DNA of 64,000 nt, from contig CAYPYX010000005.1 in the NCBI GenBank assembly GCA_964415065.1, forward strand, positions 22,827-86,826, written 5' to 3'. Both the position numbers and the translations under genes were made by a program. Position 1 is the first letter of the stretch, and every line of letters starts with the position of its first letter. This DNA is from VMCP01 sp964415065. Lineage in GTDB: Bacteria > Bacteroidota > Bacteroidia > NS11-12g > UBA955. The notes under the pieces were generated by a model. That model was given only the letters and a program-made list of their open reading frames with translations. It was not told the DNA's origin and did no database searches. Shown in pieces: positions 34,061 through 43,685 of the stretch.

Positions 34061-34238
34061 GATTTTTCACACCCTTGACTCCACACCAATTAATTAACGA
34101 ATTCGAGAAATTAGCACTTTCGTCTAATCTATCCAATCTCAACTATAATTGAATTTCGATAATTAATATTGCCACTGTCTGCAATTCAACACTATTTTCT
34201 AGAAACTCTACTTGGCACAATCCACAAGCCTTACAACA

Positions 34239-34261
34239 ATCCAAGGGCCTTACAATTGGAT
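34239..34261. terminator. Possible weak hairpin between the PaaG-like gene and yifB
   Basis: ATCCAA and TTGGAT pair across eleven bases, 23 bases past the minus-strand yifB stop and in the gap between two convergent genes. The stem is short. The remainder of 34061-34283 shows nothing recognisable. Confidence 0.25.
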
Positions 34262-34283
34262 ATTAAAAATCTAGACCTATAAA

Positions 34284-35834
34284 CTAATTTCCGAACATTC
34301 CACCGCGGTCTAATCCTCTTAAGTGTATGGCCTCAGCTACATGTTCAATGGATATCTCTTCACTTCCAGACAAATCTGCAATTGTGCGACACAACTTCAA
34401 TATTTTGTCATATGCGCGAGCACTTAAGTTTAACTTATTCATGGCACTTTTTAAAAGCAATTGGCCTGCGGCAGGTATTTTGCAATACTCTTGAATTTTA
34501 TTCGAAGGAATCATAGAATTGGAATAGATACCTACTTCATTTTGAAATCGCTGCACTTGAATTTCTCGAGCTTTTAATACACGTTCCCGAATACTAGAAC
34601 TAAGCTCCTGCTTCGTACGTCCTTCAAAAAAATGATCATCCGAAACGGGCATTACTTCAGCATGAATATCAATTCGGTCTAACAAAGGACCAGATATTTT
34701 ACCCATGTAACGAGCCACATTTCCAGGTGCACAAGTACAACTTTTTGTTGGATGATTATAATATCCACAGGGACATGGGTTCATGCTTGCCACAAGCATA
34801 AAAGAAGCAGGATACTCAACATTCCATTTAGATCTAGAAATATGTACTTTTCGTTCTTCCAATGGTTGCCTTAAAACTTCCAAAACTGTACGCTGAAACT
34901 CCGGTAATTCGTCTAAAAATAACACGCCATGATGTGCCAGTGAAATCTCACCAGGTTGAGGTGGTGTACCGCCACCCACTAAAGCAATGCTTGAAGCTGT
35001 ATGATGCGGAGCTCGAAATGGACGTTTTGCCATCAAAGTTGCATTACTCCCCAATTTACCCGATACAGAATGTATTTTAGTTGTTTCTAAGGCTTCATGT
35101 AATGTCATTGGAGGTAAAATAGTAGGCATTCGTCGTGCTAACATGGTCTTACCAGCTCCTGGAGGTCCATACAGGATAATATTATGTCCACCCGCAGCTG
35201 CAATTTCCATGGCTCTTTTTATACTTTCCTGCCCTTGAACATCAGAAAAATCCACATCATAATCATTTGAATGGGCTTCATAATCACTTCTTGGGTCGAC
35301 AATTACTCGTTCCAAATTCAATTTTCCATCTAAAAAAGCAGCCGCTTCAGCTAGACTCTTCACGCCGTATACTTCAAGGTCTTTTACAATTGCTGCTTCT
35401 CTGGCATTTTCCTCGGGTAGAATAAATCCTTTAAATTTATCCTTCATTGCCTGAATTGCAATGGGTAAAGCACCCTTAATCGGCAAAACGCTCCCATCTA
35501 AACCCAATTCACCCATTATAACAAATTCCGATAAATGCTCATTCTTTATTTGAAAACTTGCTGCTAACATCGAAATAGCAATGGGTAAATCGTAGGAACT
35601 TCCCTCCTTTTTTAAATCTGCAGGAGCTAGGTTTATTACTACTTTTTGACGTAACCCCTCAAACCCGGAATGTTTAATTGCGGAATCACAGCGGAACAAA
35701 CTTTCCTTAACGGAAGTATCGGGCAAACCTATAATAAAAGTGGCGAACTCCGGAGTGTTCGTGGCACTAGCTTCAACAATAACTTTCTGAGCATTCACTC
35801 CCATTAGAGCAGATGCATACCCTTTAACTACCAT
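34284..35834 (-). CDS. YifB/ComM-family Mg-chelatase-like AAA+ ATPase
   Basis: A 516-residue protein: an N-terminal Lon-protease-like/ChlI domain (residues 1-180, GYASALMGVNAQKVIVE and GLPDTSVKES), an AAA+ core with Walker A GPPGAGKTMLARR and Walker B GVLFLDELPEF, a zinc-like segment NPCPCGYYNHPTKSCTC, and a C-terminal helical domain (NLSARAYDKILKLCRTIADL). The family includes ComM, a helicase aiding branch migration in natural transformation; many members have no known role. No competence genes are nearby. It is a monocistronic unit by spacing (133 bases to GldH, different from lpxK operon). Confidence 0.93.
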   Translation of the reverse strand: MVVKGYASALMGVNAQKVIVEASATNTPEFATFIIGLPDTSVKESLFRCDSAIKHSGFEGLRQKVVINLAPADLKKEGSSYDLPIAISMLAASFQIKNEHLSEFVIMGELGLDGSVLPIKGALPIAIQAMKDKFKGFILPEENAREAAIVKDLEVYGVKSLAEAAAFLDGKLNLERVIVDPRSDYEAHSNDYDVDFSDVQGQESIKRAMEIAAAGGHNIILYGPPGAGKTMLARRMPTILPPMTLHEALETTKIHSVSGKLGSNATLMAKRPFRAPHHTASSIALVGGGTPPQPGEISLAHHGVLFLDELPEFQRTVLEVLRQPLEERKVHISRSKWNVEYPASFMLVASMNPCPCGYYNHPTKSCTCAPGNVARYMGKISGPLLDRIDIHAEVMPVSDDHFFEGRTKQELSSSIRERVLKAREIQVQRFQNEVGIYSNSMIPSNKIQEYCKIPAAGQLLLKSAMNKLNLSARAYDKILKLCRTIADLSGSEEISIEHVAEAIHLRGLDRGGMFGN

Positions 35835-35967
35835 AAATTCAATTTATTAGTTGCGGTTTAAACTTTCAATATTTAATGAACTCAATTCCTAAACAACCAG
35901 CACTTGGCTCTAAAACAGCTGTCTAACTTTTAAACTAGTGTATTATGAACTTCAAAAAGAGATAGCT

Positions 35968-36447
35968 CTACAAAATCAATTGACCGCGTATTATCTGTAA
36001 ACCAACGTTATTTACATCCTTCAGTTCTTGATCTCGCATATTTTGAAAGAATTGAATCGTATACTTTCCCTTTTTAAATTTCACATTAGTCAAAATTGGA
36101 CTTTGGAAAGAAATCAAATTAGAGATTCCTTTACCCTTCCATTTCCCGATATTGTCGGACAAGGTAACTTGAAATTGTTCCTTCTTATAGAATCCATTTG
36201 GCCCTTTAATAATATAAATCATCCAAATATTACTGTATGCATAATCAGTCGTAATTCTTAAACCATTAATTAAATTATAAAAATGTTGATCATCCTCAAT
36301 TTCAAATGTGAAAGATTTGCCCTCTTTCCAGTCCCAGCCCGAAGGATCAACCGACTCAAATTCTTCATATACAATATTTTCCGAAGGTGAACAACTCCAC
36401 GCTGACACCAAGACACTCAATGTTATAAACCAATTTCTAAGTTTCAT
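35968..36447 (-). CDS. gldH: Gliding motility / T9SS-associated lipoprotein GldH
   Basis: A 159-residue lipoprotein with signal ending SAWSC. It matches GldH in length and in the conserved beta-sandwich pattern: VYEEFESVDPSGW near the start, FEIEDDQHFYNLINGLRITTDYAYSNIWMIY, and the C-terminal FQNMRDQELKDVNNVGLQI. GldH is required for gliding and type IX secretion in Flavobacterium; its molecular role is not clear. The gene overlaps the lpxK stop by four bases (ATGA), showing translational coupling with lipid A synthesis. Its presence agrees with the T9SS sorting domains elsewhere in the window. Confidence 0.87.
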   Translation of the reverse strand: MKLRNWFITLSVLVSAWSCSPSENIVYEEFESVDPSGWDWKEGKSFTFEIEDDQHFYNLINGLRITTDYAYSNIWMIYIIKGPNGFYKKEQFQVTLSDNIGKWKGKGISNLISFQSPILTNVKFKKGKYTIQFFQNMRDQELKDVNNVGLQIIRGQLIL

Positions 36448-37571
36448 CTTTTATTTTCTTTAAGTTTATCTACAATTTTATTTTTGAATTCCTCTTTGCG
36501 CCCTTCTAAAATATGAACTCGTGTGAAAACGATTCCTACTTTTAACGAAAATTCTTGAGGAATTATTTCTCTATTTTCTTTTAGGATATCCTGGAGTCTT
36601 TGCCAATCTTTCCGAGTTGTAAACCAACAATATACTCCTGCATCCATTGAATATTTCAGCCATTCTTTTATATCTTCCAAACCAAAATAATAATGGTCTG
36701 AATAACTAAAATGTTTTTTTACTTGAAATCCAGTTTCCTCCAAGTGAAGCTGAATTCCAATAGGATTCACAATGCCCGTAATCAACAAACATGATTCTCC
36801 TTTTACTTCCAACGTTGACTTAAACTCCCCATGACCTACTTTACCTATTTCAAATGAGTTTAATATTTCGGATTCAATACGGTATTCTGCAAAAAAAACA
36901 TTCTCTCTAGAAAAATGGAGCCCAGAAGAGTTTGTTCTCCACCACTGCTCTATTTCTTTGGAAGTTAGGTTAGAAGGACATTTAGTAACTACCAAGAAAT
37001 CATACTCCCGAGCCGATTGAACAAATTCTCTTAAGTTTCCTAATGGCAAAGAAAAAAGCTCTCGATTAAATGGCTTTTCAAACGTGGTTAACACAACAGA
37101 TACATCTGGAATCAGGTTCACATGTTGTAATCCATCATCTAAAATTACAAAATCAATTTCGCTATTATCACGAGCAATTTTCTCTATAGCTAATAACCTA
37201 TTTTCTCCAACAACCACTTTAGCCTGTAATCCAGCTTTTGATAGGGTTCTTTTAATTTCTAAAGGTTCATCACCAACCTTTTTTGAATTGGAATGAGACT
37301 CAACTTCCAAATAACCCTTTGACTCCCTGCCATAACCCCTTGATAAAACGGAAATTCTATTTTCTGATAACAACTCGCTCACAAACAAAATAAATGGCGT
37401 TTTTCCCGTTCCTCCCACAGTTATGTTTCCGATTACCAACGAGGGTAATATCCCTAACTTTCGATTACCAAGTAAATGCGACCAACTTTTCCTTATACCC
37501 GCAATTATTGCATAACCCCATAATAGGATTACCAAGAATATGATGCAAAGTATAACGAGTTTCCAAGCCAT
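36444..37571 (-). CDS. lpxK: Tetraacyldisaccharide 4'-kinase LpxK
   Basis: A 375-residue inner-membrane-associated kinase that adds the 4'-phosphate of lipid A. An N-terminal membrane anchor (LVILCIIFLVILLWGYAIIAG) precedes the Walker A-like GNITVGGTGKTPF; ILSRGYGR-type VLSRGYGRES and DFVILDDGLQHVNL (catalytic Asp) follow. Length is in the family range. It overlaps gldH by four bases downstream and lies 44 bases downstream of the beta-CASP gene on the same strand. Confidence 0.94.
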   Translation of the reverse strand: MAWKLVILCIIFLVILLWGYAIIAGIRKSWSHLLGNRKLGILPSLVIGNITVGGTGKTPFILFVSELLSENRISVLSRGYGRESKGYLEVESHSNSKKVGDEPLEIKRTLSKAGLQAKVVVGENRLLAIEKIARDNSEIDFVILDDGLQHVNLIPDVSVVLTTFEKPFNRELFSLPLGNLREFVQSAREYDFLVVTKCPSNLTSKEIEQWWRTNSSGLHFSRENVFFAEYRIESEILNSFEIGKVGHGEFKSTLEVKGESCLLITGIVNPIGIQLHLEETGFQVKKHFSYSDHYYFGLEDIKEWLKYSMDAGVYCWFTTRKDWQRLQDILKENREIIPQEFSLKVGIVFTRVHILEGRKEEFKNKIVDKLKENKR

Positions 37572-37615
37572 TTTATCGCAATTTCAAGCAAATCTCAATT
37601 TTCCAATTCCATGAA

Positions 37616-39031
37616 TTATAGTTCAAATACCTCGCCTCGCATTGGAGTGTAGACCTCAACGAAATCAATATCTTCAGCAAGTTTCATCATTTGGGCTTCT
37701 TCACCATGTACCAAAAATATTTTTTTCAAAGTGCCCGCTTTTGAAGTACGTTGAAAATAGTCAACTAATTGAGGATGATCAGGATGAGCACTAAATACAT
37801 CGGTTCGAGTAATCTTCGAATGAACCTCTTTTTGTTTTTTATCTATTTCAACAAAGCCTTGTCCTTTTAATAATCGATCTCCCAATGTGCCTTCGGCACA
37901 AAAACCAGCAATCATAACCGTGTTTTGTTCAGAAGCTATATTATTTCGGATATGCATTTGAATTCTTCCACCTTCCACCATGCCCGCTGCTGAAACAATT
38001 ATGCATGGTTCAGGTAGCACACTTAGAAATTCACTTTCTCTCTCATCTTCCACCACATGCAGTAAGGGAAAGTTAAATAAACTTCCATGTTTAGCCTGAA
38101 ATTGTTTGGCCTCATCATTCAAATATCCCACACTATTTTGATACACACGTGTAGAGCGAATTGCCAACGGACTATCAGTAAATACTTTAATATTGGGCAT
38201 TTTCCCGTCCATAAACAATTGATTTATCGTGAATAATATAGACTGAGTTCGGCCAACACTAAATGCAGGTATTACCAACTTGCCCTTTTTGTTAACGCAT
38301 GTTTCTGTGATTTCATCTAGTAAGATTTCTTCTGCCTTACGACTATCGGTCAAGTGTTTTCGCCCACCATAAGTGCTCTCACTGACTAAATAATCCAATT
38401 CCCCCATTACCTGTGGATCTGGAACAAGCTTAGAGTTAAAATTACCCAAATCTCCTGTAAATCCCAATTTCTTTATCTTACCATTTGCCTCTTTGATGGT
38501 CAATTTAGCACTCATAGCGCCTAGAATATGTCCAGCTGCAAAAAATTCAATACTCAACTCTGAATTATAGTCAAAAACTTCTCCAGGTTCCAGAACTATT
38601 GCCATATCAACCATATCTGCAATATGTCTTTTAGCAAATAAAGGTTGCGGTAAACTCGAGGCGTGTTTCTTGTTTTTCTTGCGATAGAACTGTTTACGTT
38701 TCTTCCTAATATCCATCATTTGAATATTTAAACTATCCTGAAGTAAATAATCGCTGAGCTCCAATGTTGGTCCAGAACAAATTATGTCTCCCACGAAACC
38801 CTGTTTAATCAAATTCGGAACATTACCTGAATGATCTATATGTGCATGAGTTAAAATCAATAAGTCAATATCGGCTGGTTTAAACGGGAAGTTCGCATTT
38901 TTATGGTCAAACTCTTTGCGATTTTCATAATCCAAACCGCAATCAATCAACACCTGCGTTCCTCCGTCCAACTGTACCAAGTGCATACTTCCCGTTACCT
39001 GCCGGGCTGCACCCCAAAAAGTCACCTTCAT
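37616..39031 (-). CDS. Beta-CASP metallo-beta-lactamase-fold RNA nuclease
   Basis: A 471-residue protein of the CPSF73/YSH1-like group. Metal-binding HAHIDHSG (about residues 60-67) and later His/Asp ligands (GHILGAMS, GFTGDLGNF) form the beta-lactamase fold. The beta-CASP part follows (PAFSVGRTQSILF, SAAGMVEGGRI, SAHPDHPQLVDYF, VHGEEAQMMKLA). Such enzymes process or degrade RNA. The start at 39031 (MKVTFWGAARQVTGS) is correct by family and is 4 bases from an exact promoter box. It is upstream of lpxK on the same strand. Confidence 0.92.
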   Translation of the reverse strand: MKVTFWGAARQVTGSMHLVQLDGGTQVLIDCGLDYENRKEFDHKNANFPFKPADIDLLILTHAHIDHSGNVPNLIKQGFVGDIICSGPTLELSDYLLQDSLNIQMMDIRKKRKQFYRKKNKKHASSLPQPLFAKRHIADMVDMAIVLEPGEVFDYNSELSIEFFAAGHILGAMSAKLTIKEANGKIKKLGFTGDLGNFNSKLVPDPQVMGELDYLVSESTYGGRKHLTDSRKAEEILLDEITETCVNKKGKLVIPAFSVGRTQSILFTINQLFMDGKMPNIKVFTDSPLAIRSTRVYQNSVGYLNDEAKQFQAKHGSLFNFPLLHVVEDERESEFLSVLPEPCIIVSAAGMVEGGRIQMHIRNNIASEQNTVMIAGFCAEGTLGDRLLKGQGFVEIDKKQKEVHSKITRTDVFSAHPDHPQLVDYFQRTSKAGTLKKIFLVHGEEAQMMKLAEDIDFVEVYTPMRGEVFEL

Positions 39032-39035
39032 CGTA

Positions 39036-39043
39036 CAAAATTA
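39036..39043 (-). promoter_or_regulatory. Promoter -7 element (TAATTTTG), 4 bases before the beta-CASP ATG
   Basis: An exact TAnnTTTG match, with only CGTA-complement bases before the ATG. It suggests leaderless transcription of the nuclease and perhaps lpxK-gldH. Confidence 0.55.
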
Positions 39044-39150
39044 CAATCAAAGCTCCATTATTTATGGGTGCAAACCATTGATGTATTGATTATTATTCGC
39101 AATTGCTTCAAAACTCGCCCTAATACACATATTTCTTCACAAAAATTTCC

Positions 39151-42100
39151 TCAATTTTCAGGTATAAAGACCTTATATGACTCCCCTTTTGCCGTTTCCT
39201 TCAAGCGAATAAAATAAATTCCTGAACTCATGGGTACAAACTCTCGCTCATATTTGGTTTCTCCTCGTTGAATCAAACTTCCAGCTGAATTGAAACACTC
39301 CCAAACCACATCTTTGCCCCAAATCATCAATCCCCCAGATACACCATACACTCGAATGGAAGATTCACTTGATTTTTGACCATTCAATTGATCACCAGAT
39401 AGTTTTTGAGTTACTAATTCGTTAGGATCCAATTCGCTTGCATAAAAACATGCCTCCGCTGGATAGTATTTCAATAAGCTTCCTTCTATATCTAAAAACA
39501 TGTTTGATCGGTTTTGACGTTTCAATCGAATACATTGCTCATCCAAATCACTGGCAACTAAACCCTGAGAGGGCGACCAAACATTAGACCCTGAAATAAA
39601 TTTTCCCTCTTTCATATTCCAATATTCAGCATTTTCATCCACCACAATTTGCCCCTCAATAAACGGTCTTCCATCGTACTTCACTTTATTGAAATGAAAG
39701 TAATTTTCACCATTCATAAATAACTCTGATCCATATAACCCAATGCATCGTTTTTTTGAATTTACAAACACATTATAACCGGGTTTTTCATTTCTCGATA
39801 AAACATCACTTTTAATGGCATTTGTATTTGAAATATTCAAAACTCCTCCTTCAATAACTATATCCGTTTCGCTTAAGTTAAAACGGTTACACTTCATAAT
39901 TAAGTTACCGTAAAGAGAATTAACTGCATTCCAATTGCGATCAAATAAACATTCAATCAACCAAAGCTTCCCTTTAGTTTGCTCCCACTGATTTGCGATA
40001 ATTGCCTCCGTATTATTTCGGAATTCTCCTTCTGTAATTACTAATTCCGATTCAATATCATGAGCAGTTAACCCCGTTTTATTATTTTTAAACGAACATT
40101 GGTCTATTCTTCCTTTTAAACCCTTGGTATTCAATCCTACCGTGCAATTTTCAAACAATAAATTCTGCCACAATACTTGATTAGACCCCGAAGTATATAA
40201 AACCGTTAATGCTGTATCTAATCCAATAAATTCCACATCCTTCAATCTCAAAGTACTTCCTTGATACTTTATTCCTACATCTTTATTGCCATTATTCAAC
40301 TGATTGGTCCAGTCCACCATTACAAATTTTGTGGATCCCATTTCTACATCCCCCGATATTATCCATTGACTACCTGGTGCAAAAATGCCACGAGTATTAT
40401 TTAATTTCACAGTTTTCAACGGATTACCTGTTTTGGCCAAGGGTAATTCAATTTTCCCTTCCAACTGAAAATTACCTTTTCCTTCTTTACCATTTCCTTC
40501 CAATTGTATCTGTGCATTCAAACCCTCAAAATAGATTTCACCTTCTCCAAACCCATATCCCTTGTTAGAGATTTTTACCAATCCAATGTAACCAGAAATC
40601 CCTTTTTGGGGTTGGAAATTGTATTCATCACCCAAAACTAAATTTCCCTTAATATGTAATTCACACTCTTTGTCCAATATCAATTTTGCCTTTCCTCTAA
40701 GTATTAACCAAGCACCTTCTTCTACAATTAACTTAGAACCCGAATACAAGTTCAAAACCGACTGGTCATCAAAAATCATGCGTGCTCCTTTATAAATTCT
40801 GATTTCATGATTTTCTTTAATTACCAGAGAAGCCGTTTTGTTGAATTCCATTATACTCTTCCCATCCCAATGTACAACGGTTTTACTACCACCTGTACTT
40901 CCTATCTCCATCTTCGCAGCATCGTCGAATTTTAAATTGACATAATTACATGATCCTGTGTAGTAATGACGCTCCTTTAAAGACTTCACCAACTGCAAAT
41001 CGCTCCAACTCAATTGAGGCAATAAACCTTTCCCATTCACCTCCATTACTGCGGTACCAGAAAGCTCCCCATTGGGAATGAATTTATTCCATGGAGAATT
41101 TAAATTAAATACACCCGATGTTTTCTTAATATCACTACCCATTCCCAATTGAAAGCCCTTTTCAGCATTTTCTAGTTGAACAATCAACCAATTAATATTT
41201 CCTTGTGGAGTCGAATCGAGCATTACGTGATCCTGATTTTCTGCAGGTATATAAATGCGCGAAAAAGGAGTATTAACTTCTGCTCCTAATGGATTTTCTA
41301 AATCTTGATCCATAACTGTTAGCGGAAAATCCAACAAAGAGTTAAATGTATGTACGTCGGAATTTAAACTTAATGCACTAACCGTTGGTACAAAACAAGT
41401 GTACGGAGCTTCCAATCCCACTTTTAACATGCTACTTACATTGCGTAGTGATCCGAATTTATTGATTCTTGAACCCGATATATGATCCCATAGGTGATTG
41501 TCTTTATGAGTGTAAAATGGTTTATTCCCTGCCACTTTTCCGCTGTAATAAACTTGATTCTTTTTATCATAAAAATTCTCAGCAAAAACGTCAATCCAAG
41601 GTGTCGTCTTTACTTTTGAAATTCCTTTTAATTGCAAACGAAAAATTAATTGACCTGGTTGCATTCTAGCATTACTTCCCCAAGCATCTGGCTGCCTAGA
41701 AGCAGTTCCTTTAGCCGAACCATTAGTAATTGCAAACAACAAGGGCTTTTGTGGAAATCCACCTAACAAACTATCCTCTCTCATAAACAACGTGCGGTAA
41801 GAATGATGTTGTTTATTGGAAGCTTCATGATTTGCCAACATTTGTAAGCTTGCTGGTCGACGTAAAATTCGATGTAATCCATCCTTGGCTACATTTTTGG
41901 ATTTACTGTAGTAACGAATAATATGCTGCAATCCCATTGGAATATTTGCCCCCCAATAGGGTGCATCAAAGCTGGTGAAAGTGGTTACACAATGAGTATT
42001 CCCTTCGTTCTCCATTTTCTTTAAAGTACGCTTGGCTACTAAACCACCCATACTGATTCCAATTACATGCATTGAATTTCCACAATTTATCCGCTTGATT

Positions 42101-43515
42101 TCCTCTAAAACACCTTGCAAAACATCGGCATTGATGTTTATATCAGCCGCTCCATCATAAAAATCTACATAGATTATATCATACCCTAAATTTCTTAGCC
42201 TCCGAATCATATATGGTCCCTTTTCTATTGATTTCCAAGGTTCCCAGGTTTGGCTTGAAGCATTCCACGACCTACCATTTAAAATATCGATGTATCCATT
42301 TTCACCATATTTGCCATCTTTAATTCCCTTGATACCCGGATATCCGTAATCCACACCCTCTACGATTACCAGCGGTTTTCGTATACAGTCATGTTGAACT
42401 TTACCTCCAGAAAATGAATCATATCCCATGTGAACGGTATAGCGAGCTTTGTGATAGGGTGACTTTCCAACATCAGAATAATCATATATTCGAACTTCCA
42501 AAGGATCCAATAATGGTGGTTGAACCTTAGCATTCACATAAATATTAGCCTTACAACGTGTGAAATATTTGAACGGATTCCACTGAATAGGGTCCTCCAA
42601 AAATTGACCTCTTTCATCCTCTTCGTCCAACAACAAATCTATATCTAAATCCAAATTTCCGGTACCTGCAGGTACTTTGAAAGGCACATTCCACTCGACC
42701 CAAATCGTAGTTGAATTCACTCGAACACGGATTTTCTCTGGCTTATGAAAGTTACTTACATATAGATTGGAATCTAAAACCATCCATTCCACATCATTGC
42801 GCATCCGCTCCAAAGGAAGTACTGATGCAAAAAGATAACTTTCTTGGAATATAGGTGCTACAAATCCATCTAAATTTAATTCGTATCGACTACTATCTGC
42901 CGACAACCTTAATCCTGAATTCAATAAGGCAGGGTTGATTTGTTGCACGCGTAAATCAACCAACCCAATCGGATATACTCCATTGGCAATATGTTTCTCC
43001 ACACGATCTTGCCAAATGCTATCTCGTTCTATATAACTTTCCAAGCCATACTTATATTGCAATGACGATCTTAATACTTCCTGAGACAATTCAAAATTCA
43101 CAACGGCAACTTGGCTCCCGCCTGAAAAACTTTCTATTGAGAAATCCGGCTCGAAAGCATTCCACAATTCCGATCCGTTTGGACGTATATCGCGATACAT
43201 TTCATAAGTACGATCTGCATGGGTTTTGAAGTTCGCAGGATCACTTGTTTCCGAACTCTGTGCTTGAAGTCCATCCCCGAAAATTGAAAAAGCAATAACC
43301 GTTGATGCCATTTTCCAATTTGGTTTGAATTTCCTACTCAAAATTCCTGAAACATCAGATAAAATGCTCAACCTTTCCCACAATTTGCTCGATTTTGATG
43401 TGAATAACGAAAAACTTCCGTTAAAAAATGGCACCAGTTGAAAATTCTCAACCTTATATAAGGGATTTTTTTTCTTCTGGATTTTTACAAGTTCTAAAAG
43501 GTAATTTTTATTCAT
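39151..43515 (-). CDS. Large secreted alpha/beta-hydrolase (esterase-like) with beta-helix region and T9SS sorting domain
   Basis: A 1454-residue secreted protein. A hydrophobic signal core (STVIAFSIFGDGLQAQ) lies unusually far in, at residues 70-86, behind a long basic N-region; the true start may be an ATG at 43311. Residues ~380-620 resemble an alpha/beta hydrolase: KPLVIVEGVD strand, YDIIYVDFYDG, and nucleophile elbow GISMGG with Ser488. Residues ~900-1330 are repetitive beta strands (parallel beta-helix-like, e.g. LTVLYTSGSNQVLWQNLLFENCTVGLNTKGL blocks). The last 80 residues form a T9SS domain (SAGSLIQRGE, SSGIYFIRLKETAKGESYKVFIPEN split). Substrate unknown: esterase, lipase or peptide hydrolase. 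Confidence 0.75.
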   Translation of the reverse strand: MNKNYLLELVKIQKKKNPLYKVENFQLVPFFNGSFSLFTSKSSKLWERLSILSDVSGILSRKFKPNWKMASTVIAFSIFGDGLQAQSSETSDPANFKTHADRTYEMYRDIRPNGSELWNAFEPDFSIESFSGGSQVAVVNFELSQEVLRSSLQYKYGLESYIERDSIWQDRVEKHIANGVYPIGLVDLRVQQINPALLNSGLRLSADSSRYELNLDGFVAPIFQESYLFASVLPLERMRNDVEWMVLDSNLYVSNFHKPEKIRVRVNSTTIWVEWNVPFKVPAGTGNLDLDIDLLLDEEDERGQFLEDPIQWNPFKYFTRCKANIYVNAKVQPPLLDPLEVRIYDYSDVGKSPYHKARYTVHMGYDSFSGGKVQHDCIRKPLVIVEGVDYGYPGIKGIKDGKYGENGYIDILNGRSWNASSQTWEPWKSIEKGPYMIRRLRNLGYDIIYVDFYDGAADININADVLQGVLEEIKRINCGNSMHVIGISMGGLVAKRTLKKMENEGNTHCVTTFTSFDAPYWGANIPMGLQHIIRYYSKSKNVAKDGLHRILRRPASLQMLANHEASNKQHHSYRTLFMREDSLLGGFPQKPLLFAITNGSAKGTASRQPDAWGSNARMQPGQLIFRLQLKGISKVKTTPWIDVFAENFYDKKNQVYYSGKVAGNKPFYTHKDNHLWDHISGSRINKFGSLRNVSSMLKVGLEAPYTCFVPTVSALSLNSDVHTFNSLLDFPLTVMDQDLENPLGAEVNTPFSRIYIPAENQDHVMLDSTPQGNINWLIVQLENAEKGFQLGMGSDIKKTSGVFNLNSPWNKFIPNGELSGTAVMEVNGKGLLPQLSWSDLQLVKSLKERHYYTGSCNYVNLKFDDAAKMEIGSTGGSKTVVHWDGKSIMEFNKTASLVIKENHEIRIYKGARMIFDDQSVLNLYSGSKLIVEEGAWLILRGKAKLILDKECELHIKGNLVLGDEYNFQPQKGISGYIGLVKISNKGYGFGEGEIYFEGLNAQIQLEGNGKEGKGNFQLEGKIELPLAKTGNPLKTVKLNNTRGIFAPGSQWIISGDVEMGSTKFVMVDWTNQLNNGNKDVGIKYQGSTLRLKDVEFIGLDTALTVLYTSGSNQVLWQNLLFENCTVGLNTKGLKGRIDQCSFKNNKTGLTAHDIESELVITEGEFRNNTEAIIANQWEQTKGKLWLIECLFDRNWNAVNSLYGNLIMKCNRFNLSETDIVIEGGVLNISNTNAIKSDVLSRNEKPGYNVFVNSKKRCIGLYGSELFMNGENYFHFNKVKYDGRPFIEGQIVVDENAEYWNMKEGKFISGSNVWSPSQGLVASDLDEQCIRLKRQNRSNMFLDIEGSLLKYYPAEACFYASELDPNELVTQKLSGDQLNGQKSSESSIRVYGVSGGLMIWGKDVVWECFNSAGSLIQRGETKYEREFVPMSSGIYFIRLKETAKGESYKVFIPEN

Positions 43516-43685
43516 AATCTGTTGATTTTGTTACGATTCAAAATTCAACTTTGTTTAAGACCTATCCTTGGCGTTTATCGCAAATCCGTCCTTTTTTATG
43601 ATCAATTATTTGCGATTTTCACAAACGCTTGGGTGATAAACATAACTTTCTTGTTTAATCCCCCGTCACTTAAATTTTTACTATT

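Noticed and set aside
40329..40568. Plus-strand ORFs inside the 1454-residue gene
   Set aside because: They are shadows of a long coding sequence, with no supporting start or family signal.
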